Shown piece by piece: positions 12,441-25,126 of a DNA stretch of 64,000 nucleotides. Under the pieces are notes generated by a model. That model searched no databases. It saw only the letters and a program-made list of their open reading frames with translations, and had not been told where the DNA came from. The translations under genes and the position numbers were made by a program. The stretch covers positions 11,656,001 through 11,720,000 of the forward strand of contig OZ234497.1 in assembly GCA_965153455.1 (NCBI GenBank), given 5' to 3'. Source of the stretch: Sphagnum compactum. Taxonomy: Eukaryota > Bryophyta > Sphagnopsida > Sphagnales. Positions within the stretch are counted from its first letter, which is position 1. Every line of letters begins with the position of its first letter.

Positions 12441-13736
12441 AAATGAAAACTTTATAAAGACAAAAATCTAAAAAGACACCTTACCATGCCTCTTCACTTG
12501 GGAGTGGGCTAAAAATATTCTAGTTTGGAACTATCCAATGACGATGAGGACCTATGATTTATGGAACCTGAAATTATCTTATCTAAACGAATTTTGATAA
12601 ATCATTGTCACTAAAATTTATTGTTAAGAATGTCAAAATGATGACCCAAAAGGTGAAAAGGTAAATACATAGAAAGTTTCAATTAATACTTATAAGTTAT
12701 TTTAATCAATTGTTCTCGTTGAAAGATTGAAACACAAAAAAATTGTGTTTATGAGGGCAACATAAGATTTAGGATTCAATTACATAGCAACTACGCATAT
12801 TGATAATTATAGAAACATATATAGTTGTTTCACCAATTCTAAACATTTGCAAGTTAAAATGTACATAAATGGATGTTAGTGTGTAGTTTACTTTACAATT
12901 TTGTGGATTATACCATATCCCAAGTCAAATGGTTTTTGAATTTTATGGAAATGAGCTAATGGATATGATTCTTGATCTAGTTAAGTACAAACATGAAATG
13001 ATTGAAAATTAATGTTTAACATCAAATTGGGACTTACATGATTTTTAATATTACAATACATTAAAAACTTGTAAATGGACTCATCATAATCATAATTTAA
13101 AATATATTTTGTCCAAGTTCACTAAACATTTTAACAATTTAAAATAAGGCTTTTTTAGCCATTTCAATATGCCTTGGAAATTTTAAGAACTTCTTAAAAC
13201 ACTATTTTTTCTTAAATGAAAATGTGAAAATATCCTTTACAAAATGATATTTATAAAATTTGTATAATTTTTTTCATAAACATTATGTCATTGGAATGCA
13301 GTAAAACATGGTCCTCAATTTCTTTTTTTGGAAAGAGAGAGATTTTTACCTCAAGATTGAAATTTTGACATTTTTGGCATAAACAAAATGCATTGCAATA
13401 AAATACTCTTAACAATTACAACTTTGCCAAAAGTGAACCATTCTAGTTTGCTCTTCCAAGCAATATGATTATCAATAGACATATTCACCACTTCATCATA
13501 AGAGCAAATGTGCAAGAATAATTATGTGAATTTTTGAAATTAGTGGACATGTTTAATCATTCATTTCAAACATCAAATTCCTCGATAAGGAAACGAAAGG
13601 TCAAGATATGCAAAAACTTGTTTTTCACTTCTAGGTTTAAAGTAAGAACTAGGGCTCAAGTGAAGGAGAGGAGAAAATATGGCATGGGTTTCAAAGGTCA
13701 TTTCAACATTGCCCAAGTTTGATAAGCAAACATTTG

Positions 13737-13824
13737 ATCTCATATGAAGGGGTGTTAAACAAAGTTGGCAATGAAGTTTAATCTCATATGAAGGGGTGTT
13801 AAACAAAGTTGGCAATGAAGTTTA
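13737..13824. repeat. Exact 44-bp tandem duplication
   Basis: Bases 13737-13780 and 13781-13824 are identical 44-bp units beginning ATCTCATATGAAGGGG. Identity of the two copies in otherwise eroded DNA suggests a recent slippage or repair event. Confidence 0.9.
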
Positions 13825-14814
13825 TTTGCAAACTCGATGGTGACCATGCAACACATTTATGAGCTTATACAGTGGTAGGCCTACCTGACAATATTGGATA
13901 CTTAAATACTCATATGTCAATGAAACCACAAAAGGAGGATGCAAAATTTGAGTGTCATCTGCAATAGTTCTCAAAAGATAAGAATGGAAGGCAATCATAG
14001 TACCTTAATTTGTGAAGGCAAACAATGGCCTGTGAAAGGCATCACTTTGATAAGAACCGATAACGATGGGAATTAGTGACATTATGATTGCAATTACAAC
14101 AACCATAATATAGACTTGACTTGAATGCGTATAATCTGCAAAACAAAGATAGGGCAATGTCACCTCTTGTTGCACAAAGTTCCCCAATCACTTGGTTGAG
14201 GTAAAGGTGAAGCGTGCATTGAGTGCTATGGACAAACAAAACCTATGGAAGAGTATTTGCTGGCTACAGGATTCACCCACAATGGAACTTCAATGTCATT
14301 CAAGGTGTACTGAAGGAATAGCATAATCATACAATCAAAGGATCCCAATTGGACCAGACTCCTATATCCATGAAGGCCACAATATCCAAGCAACAAAACT
14401 GTCTCATGGAAAATCCCACCTGTTTTAAGAAAAATGCATTGACAAAAATAACTCATCCCTTCAAATTCACAGTACTGTAATTGTACTTGTTCATTAGACA
14501 TTCTAATCAATTTCAGGCATGCCAGTTCTGCTAACAGATATTAACACCTCACATGAAAAGTTGCATCAGGCAGAAGTGACATGGAAAAACTTTCCAACAT
14601 AAGCTAGGAGTCTAGTATGAGCATACCTCTACATTTAACAGACAATGAGGTGGAAAATACAAGGTGAGATCAGAGAAATATGTAACTTGTAGTATTACAC
14701 TCCTGCCATTGGATGAACATCAAGAACTTCTGCAAACCATCCACATGCAGAAAAGTAGACAGCCTTATTAATAAGAAACTTTTAGGACATGTGCAGTTCC
14801 ACCTTACACAATCA

Positions 14815-17800
14815 TCAACTGCAACTGAATGGTGGAGTCACTGGTGGCAGTGAGGGAAGTGCCTGGAGAGTGAATTTGCGGCCATTCCTCAGCCCAGGAG
14901 ATGAGCTCGGCACACTCCCAGCAACAGATTTACTGGGCCCCTGCTCTCTGGAATCACAATGTCTCGGTGGCGTCACCCGCTTCTGCTTTGGTGAACCAGA
15001 CTTTGTAATGGTGGTCTGAAGTGGAGAAGTAACTTCTGGACATTTCAAGAAATCAGGGGTATCATCATCTTCTCCACTTGCACTGATTGCCAGCATGCTA
15101 TTTTTCCCCCCTTGAGAGTGCTCTACTGGCAAATGAGTTGAAGCTGAAGAGGGTCTGGAATGAATGAGATGATTCTCATTGCATGTATTCTGCTGTGTCA
15201 AGTGCAATGGGGACCGAGCAGCTGGCTGCCTGAATCTGGGGGGTGACCTTCTCAGATGCCTGCCCAACCCATCATGGTGTCCAGTACCAGAAGAACCACC
15301 CTGATAGGTAGAATCATTCAGCTGTGTACTGAAACGAGGTGACTCTCCTGCCCTATCTAAGGTAGTGACAGAGGCTGGTGTGGGCCGAGATGGGGCCAGT
15401 GGTAGGGGTGTCAAGGTGCAAATGTCTGCTAGACCTTCCCATTGAGGAGAAAGATGCCCAATCCTTGAAATATTCATGGTTGTAAGGGGTGATTCAGTTC
15501 CTCCATCAACTGAGAGCTCCATTGCACCCTGTGAGTTTGCAGTCAACTGAAATCCATCTATTGTATTGGAGAACCAAGTTGGTGACTTGGATAGCCTTGA
15601 TCCAGCCTGCTGCAGTAGGGTAGAACTGCAATGCTCATCAGAAGCACGCTTCCTGCTTCCTGATCTCAGCCTTAGCATGGACCGCCCTAGTCTGCACAAA
15701 ATAAATGTGTTCATGATTACATGTGTTAGATAGTTGTCGTAAATTCAAATTGAAACAGTATATAGTCTTACAATTGGCGAAATGATGCAACTTGGAAAAG
15801 GTTTTAATGTTTTAAGGGCTCAGAATGTAAATCTTCTGGGGGCATTTGACCACCCCAACCATGTCAAGTGACAGTGCAGCATAGAAACACATCTCTACAC
15901 CATTCCTGGAGCTTAGGAGTTGGGATAGACTGAGTTTTTGCATGCTCATACCCATCATGCTCAAAGGATGGCGTAATTGGAGAAATATTCTTGTTCCCAG
16001 TGGACCGGAACTGTTCTGATTTACCACTCATTCTATTCAACAACTCAATAGGATCATCTGCTTGAGGCTCCTCCTGGGAAGTGAAAACCTGGTCCCCCTC
16101 CTTTTCTTCTTCTCTGGACCCTGCAGAAAATTCATGCAACAAATGTTTCCAGTATGACACATGTTTCTCTTGGAACTCTTGCATCAAGAAAGCTACAAAA
16201 ACCATTCCTTGGTCCTCAGCTTCATAATCTGAACCCGTTCAACCTATAGGATCATACCTAAGGGAAAACTCAAACTAACCTACTGGACCCATCTTGACCT
16301 CTTGGAAGGTGGTCACCAAAATTCTCATATCTATCTCTGAATAGATCCTAAAGAATTCATCTTGAACAGTTGAGATCCAATTGGTCAAACATACATGTAC
16401 CATCAACATGAACAACTCTGGGACTACATACCAGAAAGGATACTTCCAATGATATCAATGAGATTGCAAAGCAAAATCCACAAAAAAACTTCAAGGTAAC
16501 CATAGTGTCAGTTTTGTGTTGTTCAACAAAACAAACATAACTTAAAATTTTTCACCACTTGTAACTACTAATATTCTAGAAAGCATTGCATTTAAGTTTA
16601 ACAGTACACTTGCGGCTGTGACACACATAAGAGTGCAGCCACTTTTGCCCATGTGGAGACAGCAAAAGAAACTACAAAAAGGTACCTTCTTTTCTGCCAT
16701 ACATGTTCTTGCAACCTTCACAACGGCAGCCTTCTGAGCAGCCTACACCTGCCTGTGCAACCAATCCACCAATGCTTCTTTCAAATACTAAAACACCTCA
16801 GACTACACAAGAGCCTCAACAGAAAATGGAGCACATACAAGAACTTGAATGCTTAAGTCTGGCAATGTCCTTATTACCAAGGCCCTACAAAATTTTGAAA
16901 CATACTGAAATATAACATGCTTATGTACTTAAGGTACAATCCTGAGAAACCTGGACAACTGCTGCACTGGTATTGAGCTGTTTAGTGAGTAATAGAATAA
17001 ATACCAGTGAAATAATCAACCAACACACTGCACAGTACTCGAGGGAGAAAGTCCTGAGCTCACTGATGTGAGTACAGAAACATGTTGCCAAAAAAGGACT
17101 TCATAATCAGTGTTGGTAAGGCCAAAACAAGCACCTACCTGATAGCACTCGCAGTATTTCTTGAGGCAAAGAGACTTTTTGCAGTTACAGCCACGCTTAT
17201 GTCTAGCTGATGCTGGTGTATCCATAGTATCTTCCTACAAAACCCATCACCTCCATCAACATATGATAAATTTGATAAATAAGTATATTGCTAAGGATGC
17301 ACAAACAATAGCAGATGCAACAAGGCTTCAAGGTTTAAGAATGTGCAATGACATCACAAAACAGCCTACCCCAGTTCTTGGGGATGCCTTAGCTGCCTGT
17401 ACTATCTTTGGAGCAAAGGCAAGTGGGTTGCGAGATTCAATCTGCTGCCTGGTGTTGAGAACTGTTTCCTCAAATTCTGGCTTGTTGAAACATTCCTGGC
17501 ATGCACAGGAGCTCACACAGTATATGCCAGCCGCGAAACATTCACAGTATCTGTCAGACGGGATCAAATCCACAGCAAGATCAGTCCTCTGTCGAATGAA
17601 TCCTGAACAAGACTTGAGTTGTGTCCACAACAGCACCTGCCTCTGGGTGAGCTGAAACTTTTCCCACTTGTGCGGCTGTATGGCTGTACTTGATGGCACA
17701 GGCCAAACAGAGCAAATTATTTCATCTAGCTACAGAAAGCACATATTGACAACACCAGGTTACTAATTTGTGGGACATAAAATATATATACAAGCATATC

Positions 17801-20800
17801 ACAACACATCAGTACTATAAAGACAGAAGCCAATCTAAAAGTCCGATGGAAATCTTGTCTTCTACACTGGGGAAGTTCACACCTTGAAAACATCTGTGCA
17901 ACTATCAACATATACCTCTATATGTAACGATGTAGTTCATTGTGCAAACTACCTCCTACTGGACTGATGACCTTTCTGTGTTGACCACACAGACATCTAC
18001 ATTTTAAACTACAGCTACACTCCTGTAAAGCATTTTGAATCCTACTTGGCATTTGGAGGATATTTTCTTCTCTGATATACTTCTCGGATAAAAGACCAGG
18101 AAACAAAAAAACAAACAAACAAATACAGTGGGATGATGCAGCAAGCTCACAATTTCAGGCATTTGGATTTTTTGCAGTTACAGCGTTTGCAGCTTTCTCC
18201 AGACTTCTCTCCTGATGGTACAGGAAGCTTCCGCCTGTACAAAAGAATTGCCAGATGATTAGATTATGGAAGGAGCATTGTTGCAAAGCATTTACCCTGA
18301 GACAGCAGTGGGTGACCACCACTAGCAATCAACACCAACATGCATGAGGCAATAAATTAGGGATAGGTATTTCCAGTAAGCAATTAATTCTTCACAAGGA
18401 TTGGGATATTCTCCATACTTCCTATACAAGTCAATTTCAATGGAATTGATGAGCCAACAATAACATTATACAGACTTATCCAACAACAGATTGAAGAACA
18501 AGAAAAAGTAGAGAAGAAGAACCAACCCTCAAAAACTGAGAAAAAACTGAGAATGGATTGAACAACAGTGACAGTTGTGTGAATGTTCAGTGACCTTCAA
18601 GAGAGGCACTTCCCATCAAAACAATTATCCATAATAAGGAAGGTGGTCTTTTCCTTTCAGTTTCAGTGCTGATGGTTCATTAAAGTCAAATCAAGACTGA
18701 GCACTTACTTCCGTTTCTTCAGGCTTTGTGGACTTTCCAGAAACTCTTCTGGAGATTCTGCCTCATGCTGATGCAAAAGGTCAGGCTGTTGCCATTGCAT
18801 TCCTTCCTGCTCGCTTATACTTACACCTCTAGCCGCAGTATCTCCACTAACCACTGATAGGCTGCCTCTTAGTGGAGCGAAACTCTCATGATTAAGGGAG
18901 TGGAAGTCCAATGTGCCAACTTTTAAACTCTTGCTGCCCAGAGAAGAATCTGGAAAATGTTTCCCCATTTGGCTGCTTTTCAACAATGAGGTTACTCCAG
19001 GACCAAATCTCTGACACCCCGTCAAAAGCAGGCCATCACTTCCCATGTCTAGAGGGGTATGCACATCACTAGACTGATCATCCTTGGGACTTGCAGATTT
19101 TGATGGTTCAGCAGCCAACATTGAAGCCCATGTTCCTTCTGAATTTCCAGCTCTAGATGAATGACAGTCCCTCTTGAAAGAAAGGCTGCTGGTGAGGCTG
19201 TTGAGGTGGAGACCAATTCCAGAAGGCATCACTGGTGGGTGACAACCCTGGTTATTGGATTCATTGACATTCTGGTTCCCACCTGCACGATTTCTGAAAT
19301 CTTGAGTTTTGCAAACTGGCGCACCCAAGCCACCTGAAACAGAAGAAGGTTCCAAAGACCCTGAAATGCAGCAGCCAGACATCTGCAACAGGCCAGATTT
19401 ATCTCCAGAACTACCATCACCATGAAGACAAGCTGCTCCTGCACCATAGGAAACCGTTTAGACTGCTATATTGTGACTAAACAGTAGATCAACAATCTAA
19501 CTGAATGAATTGACCTCCAATCAGATGGGCACACTAAAGAGTAAAATCAGATAGTACCACTGTTAAGTGAGCACAATTACCTATAGCAGGTGGACTATAA
19601 TTTGACTCTGCCTTTAGGGGCTCCTTTCCATCCAGAGGATTACAAATAGACATTGAGAATCCACTTGTGGTTGCAGTAGATGTTTCATCTGCTCTGTCAC
19701 AGAGAGCTGCAGGAGAAATACTAGCACATGAGGGAGACACATCTGCACCACTGTTCCTGATTTCTAAGGGTTTCTTGCCAGTATCCAAGCTCTTTCCTCT
19801 TGCCACAGATGCATCAAAATCCAAGCATCTCCTTCTAAACCCTCGATGTTGCCCAGAGGAGTTTACCTGCAAATCCATAAGTTTTGTTACGATCAGAATC
19901 ACAATACGTTCATTGGAGACTTCCAACCAGAGGCAACCCAATTATCATTTACTGGCAGGTATCCATTTATCCACAGCAAATCCATATCAACACAAAGGTT
20001 GCATACAGCCCTCTCTCAGATAACCAAGAAGAATATAGATACACCATTCTCAATTACCTCTTGCCTGGTTGCAAACTTCTGACAGTAACTGTCCCCATTA
20101 TTGTAACGAACCAGAAGAGTCACTCTAAGATGCCATATTCTCATGTAAATACAGCTATTCAAGGTATTTCACTTACCTTGTGAGGCAGCCGCACCGCTTG
20201 CTCTGCATTGGCAGTCGTAGGTTCAGAAATCACGTTGTGGTCCTCCTCTAGAGCAGAGCTCCCACCTGCTGGTTGAATATTCCTGTTCATGGTGACGCCT
20301 TCACACATATCACCCTTTAGGGATTTCAGACACTTAGATGTTGTGTGTACAGATAGCCTAGAGCCTTCACTTGAATCCTCAGACCAATCATCCTCTCTGT
20401 TTCGCTGGTCAGAGTCTTGATCCCCACCCAAAAAGTAAGCCATAGCTGTAGTATCCTGGCCAAGTTGAGTCTGATCCTCATTGTGAGATGGGGAAACCAA
20501 AGCTCTCTTCAATCCTCTATCTTGGCTCTCAGACACATGGTCACTGATGACTACTGGCACAGAACCAACTATCTCTGAAGCAAAACCTTGTGAGGATTTG
20601 CCTCTATCAGAAGCTTCTGCTTGTTCCTTACACAACCTTAACCTAGCTCGCTGATCCTCATAGCGCTCTGAAACTTTCTCAGAGTTATATGGGCCACCTA
20701 GTGGACTTGCTTTCACCACTTCCTGGATATTTGCAAACTGAGACTTGAAGCTGTCAGATGATGTTGAAGTTCCACTCAACTGGCAGGTGGGCAATTTCTG

Positions 20801-22165
20801 GTCCATTTCTGATGCTTTAATAGCACAAAACTGAGTTCTATGAGGTGCATTCTCAGACAGGTGGAGATCATCACCTACTGATTCAGCCTTGCAGGACTTA
20901 GATTTCACTTCCTCCAATGCTTCTGCCCTTCTGGTGGAGGAGGGACCAGCTTGGTCACCATGCTTGAGCACCTTGTTGCATGGAGATGGTAAATAGCCAG
21001 AGCTAACAGTAGTTATGTTGCTCCTTGGGTTGTTTGTACAATTTGCTTTCTCAAGCCATGGGCCTCCAAGGCTTCCATGCCCATCTGCTTGAGTTTCAGC
21101 AGTTGCAAACCGTTCCATCACCAACACTCTGCAATCCATAGGAAATGACATTATTTTAGTTTGAGGGTTTGAGCTTGACATTCAAATACATATCCTCCTG
21201 AGCACTGACTGAGCCACTGCAGATTGATAGAGTTATCAACCAAGCCTGTGTATCTGGGTAACTTGAGTGTAGCTGGCAGAAATGAGAAGAACAGGAACAC
21301 CAGCTGGAAAAGAATAAGCCACAAGCACAAGACTGCATCCAAAAAGATTGTACAACTGCCCTGCTTACCGCTTCAATGCATCAGATGAGGACCTCTGGGA
21401 GCTGCGAGGAGATGCAAAGATGCGAGGTTCAGGTGGGAAGGTTAGCTCATTGTAGGTCTGTGCAACATGGACAGCTTTAGCTGGCTTGATTGGAGACAAA
21501 TCACACAAGTATTTGAAGAGAGGAGATTCCTGCAAACACCATGATGCTCTTTCCATGTCAGACCCCAACAATTGGCTCTCCCTCTGAAGAATTCATGCAA
21601 AAGAACCTTGACAAAGAACCAAAAATCACTACCTTAAGCAATGGACATGAAGTAACATTCAGGTCTAAGTTGTATAAACTCCAGTGCCAAGTGCCAGGGT
21701 CTGGCAAAGTGTTTCTCAATCTCTTTACCCTGTTGGTTAGATTCAGCAGCAAACCACATTTGCAAAACTGAGAATCCAATCAGCAGTAAAGTTATTATCC
21801 TTAGATTCTGACCTATTCAGGGCTTCCGAGTGTTGAAATCTCCCGAGCACATGGTTACAGTACATACACTACAGATCAGAGCTCCAATGTTCACTCTCGT
21901 CTAAACCGAGAAATAAACGAAACCAGATACACAGCATAGTCATTCCATTTGTTCTTGAAATTGCCATGACCATGTTGGATCATGGGAGGAAGCTGACGGT
22001 CGATCCTTCGTGCCATAAGCCACGGGCACAAATGATACCGGGTTATGGAAAGTAAAAACAAACCTGATGAGAGCGGGAAGATATGGGATCGCGTCTGTCG
22101 GGTGATCCCGTGTCTTCCGCTACCTCTGAATCTTTGTTTTTCTCTGCATCTTCTCCGCCCGTCAT
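14815..22165 (-). CDS. CPP (tesmin/TSO1-like) CXC-domain transcription factor, 11 exons
   Basis: The model, read from the minus strand, has exons 22064-22165, 21369-21529, 20177-21128, 19581-19866, 18709-19438, 18151-18234, 17370-17550, 17139-17234, 16686-16752, 15952-16120 and 14815-15691. Every junction has GT-AG ends and matching phase, and the 3705-nt sum encodes 1234 residues. Two CXC zinc-binding domains are each split by an intron. CXC1 (from about residue 759) has [14 protein letters not shown] joined to YCECFAAG. The linker holds the diagnostic [13 protein letters not shown]2 (about 846-880) has [14 protein letters not shown] joined to [16 protein letters not shown]. Upstream are the family's [15 protein letters not shown] block (exon 2) and [11 protein letters not shown] (exon 4). 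In known plant members the CXC pair binds TTTGAA-type DNA sites and acts in cell-cycle and meristem gene control, including DREAM-like complexes. At 1234 residues it is longer than most plant CPPs. The first exon (34 codons) rests on phase and position only. Confidence 0.9.
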
Positions 22166-23150
22166 CCTTTGTGTTGATTGCTCTGAGCAACGAGATGCTC
22201 AAAGCCCTACGCGCTTGCATTACAACATGTCAGGGGGCACCTATGCATCGGTACCCCAAGCAAATGTTCGCCTCGTTTGTCTTGCCGTGTTTCACATGCA
22301 TGCAAATATCGAAATATGACCACTAGCGTATGGCTGGAACGAGAGAGAGCTTCGAGAGAGACGACAGTGGCAGTTACCGCGTCATATGATCGCCAAATGC
22401 ATTCGAGTATAGCTATGAAACAGGTGGAGACGAGAACCAACAATGTGCCTCAGATATACAGCAGGAGCTCCCCCCCCCTCCTTCAGAATGCGGTATGCTG
22501 TAGAGCTCTTCGCAGTCTTCGAGGCGAAAGGAGATTAAAAAAATTATCGGATTCAAAAAGACGAGAACAAAAGAGTGGGAACAACAAAACGAGGACAAGC
22601 GTTGTAGCAATGCAGGGAAGCACTAGGCCTCATTAAACCAACACGTAAAATACGATGGGCTATGTAATAAGACGAAAATGCAGGAAAAGGAAAGTAGTTG
22701 ACAGGGGGAATAGAAGAAGAGACTCCGCCTGTTCGCAGGCCCGTCCGCCCGCCCGCCCTACTCAGCCAAGGAATCACAATGCAGCAGCAGCAGCAGAACG
22801 TTCGGGCGCCAACACAACACAATGGTGAAATGTGAATACCTACAACGGTGGAGGAGGAGAGAGAGAGAGAGAGCAAAAGAGGAAACAGACAGCGGGTGGG
22901 TTGGTGCGCGGGAACGGAGATGGACCGCGGACGGTGTCAGATCGTTCGGATCTGGCCGCGCGGGAAAACTAAGCTCTTCTGCCCGCTGTGTTATTTGCCC
23001 GGTGCTCAGCTCTCGAGTCTCCTTCCTCCCGCGCAGCAGCTGAACCCGTGAGTAAGTAGTGTAGCGTGACTCGCCCCCCACGCTTTTTGGGCCTTTTGCG
23101 TTCGCTCTTGAGGCCGTAATGGCGCAGGCCGGGTCCAAGCTACTTTCACA
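22166..23150 (-). promoter_or_regulatory. Upstream region and probable 5' leader of the CPP gene
   Basis: The stretch is clearly GC-richer than its surroundings and has no convincing coding frame. It contains a GA run at 22851-22873, which reads CTCTCTCT in the sense of the minus-strand gene. CT runs are common in plant core promoters and 5' leaders. The start site cannot be placed from sequence alone. Confidence 0.5.
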
Positions 23151-24039
23151 CGATACTAAAACCTGGATCAAAAGGGGGGACCTTATCCCCTTAGCAACTA
23201 CATACTGGTGTGGTGGTGGTTTCTGCCACTGGCCTAAGTGTGAATAGGATTCTGTCCAAGTGTGAATAGGACTTTGTAACTGCTCCAAGTGTGAACAGAA
23301 CCCTGGCGATAGAGCCCAATTGTGAACAATCTATTTACTATTCTAAATTAATTTTCAGTGACCAAAAAAAAAAAAATCAATGTCTCCCACACCTTAGGAC
23401 TAGGGAGGTTTTCTTCTTCTTCTTTTTTCCCCTTGTTTTCATCAATTTTGTGATGCAGTTGAGGTGGCATTCATCCATAAGGCAGACCTAGCCAAATTTG
23501 GCTATTAACAAAATATGAAAGAAAATGTTTTTAACATCCTTGTATGTTTTGGGCTGCCTAGTTGAACCATGTGTAGAAATCTAGTGTTTCTTCTTGAATT
23601 TTAAAGATTTTTTGGTGATTTTTTCTTAATTGTTAAATTTGCAACATTATTTTTCAAATTTCACAACAAAAAAGGCTACTTGGGTTTTTTAATTATGAAA
23701 TCACATCCAAGAAATCCCACTCGTCAAGGGTTTTCTAACAATATGAACTCCATGATTTGGGAGATTTCAATGTGACAAACAAACAAATTGCTTTCCTTAA
23801 AAGATAAATAGTTGTTGATTTATTTTGCATGCATTGGCTTGGAACAGTTCTTTTGTTTTTTTTAAAAAAATTATTGCATAATACATTTGTTCTCCCTACC
23901 ACAATTGGGGTCCACACTACTATGCACTATCATTGACAATCAACTAATCAATTGATGGAAAAAAGAATTGACGTTGTAAAAATTAAATTTGATTCAAATT
24001 AAAATATTGAATTACATTGCATGCAACTTCATTTGAAAA

Positions 24040-24190
24040 TAGATTGAATTCAATTGGATTGATTCCAATTCAATTCAACAATTGAACTAAGATTTAATTG
24101 AATTCAATCTCAATTGAAAAGAAATGGGATGCAAATTGGTGGAGAAATATTGAAAATCTCTTGTGAATATGGCACATTGGGGAAAATTTT
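24040..24190 (+). repeat. Dispersed repeat copy B (partner at 12.3 kb)
   Basis: It shares with 12290-12440 an AATTCAATT-rich head, CAATTGAAAAGAAA, TGCAAATTGGTGGAGAA and CTTGTGAATATGG in the same order. See copy A. Confidence 0.55.
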
Positions 24191-25109
24191 AATTTAAACA
24201 TTGATTTGAATAAAGTTACAAATTTGTCCTTTGAAGCTCCTTAATTAGAACTCATGTGTGAATTATATGAACTCAATAGCATGATTCATGATTTCATAGT
24301 TTTGGAAGTTTAGTCTTTGAAAATTTTAACATTTGGATGTAATTTTTTGTCATCAATCACAAAGTAAATTATAATGAAAAGAGTGATGCTTCGTCTCAAA
24401 AGTTTGGGGTGTGTAAGTCAAATGAATTTGGATTGCTCATGATTATGTCCTAACATCATTTCATTCTAAAATTTGTGTTAACCAACTTGTAGTTTGGTTT
24501 ATCTATAATTCATTTAATCGAACCATGAAGTGTGCAAGAAAATGTTCATATATAATTTTAGTTCTAACATGAAACTACTATAAACATGAAATTTAAAAAG
24601 GATATAATGTACGATCCTACTTTAAATTATTGTTGAATAAACTAAAAATACTAAATTCATGATAATATTTGTCTGAAAACTAGTCCAAGGAAGCTTTATA
24701 GAAGGTTCCACAAGATAGCCCATTGTCCAAGGAACCTTTTTATTCACACCTTCACAAATGACAAGTGGACAATGGTGAATGTATTTCCTTTGTTGTGAAT
24801 AAAATGTGCAATGATGAATGAAGTTATCATTTAAATGAAAAGTGAACATTGATGGTTAAAGTTGATCATTTATTGATGAAAATTTTATCTATGAGTGATA
24901 AGTTAAATTACCATAACATTTTTTTGGGTTCAGTGGTAATTAAATTATTTTTGAAAATGTGGAATTTTAAAGAAATTACTTGTTTGAAATGTCAAAATTT
25001 AATCAAATCATTACCTCTTAGATGTCAAAAAATCTAAATTAGTTTTTTGTGGTTTTGAAATTTTTTATTGCTCCATGTGGCTTTCTTCTCGTTCACATTG
25101 ATTAGTGCT

Positions 25110-25126
25110 GGGGGGAGGGGGGGGGG
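25110..25126 (+). repeat. G-run
   Basis: Seventeen bases that are all G except one A, inside AT-rich DNA. The run is capable of G-quadruplex formation, but no gene lies nearby to suggest a role. Confidence 0.8.

Larger units (their letters stand above)
7323..14814. other. 7.5 kb AT-rich intergenic DNA
   Basis: The DNA is very AT-rich with frequent stops. Frames such as 8122-8478 are driven by T-rich runs and have no family motif. The only structures seen are a dispersed repeat at 12290-12440, shared with 24.0-24.2 kb, and an exact tandem duplication at 13737-13824. No RNA gene is recognised. It is probably old, eroded transposon sequence. Confidence 0.5.

Noticed and set aside
22758-23288. 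176-codon minus-strand frame as first exon of the CPP gene
   Set aside because: A short exon at 22064-22165 gives an ATG, a GT donor and the right phase to join exon 2; the longer frame has no family motif and looks like leader sequence.
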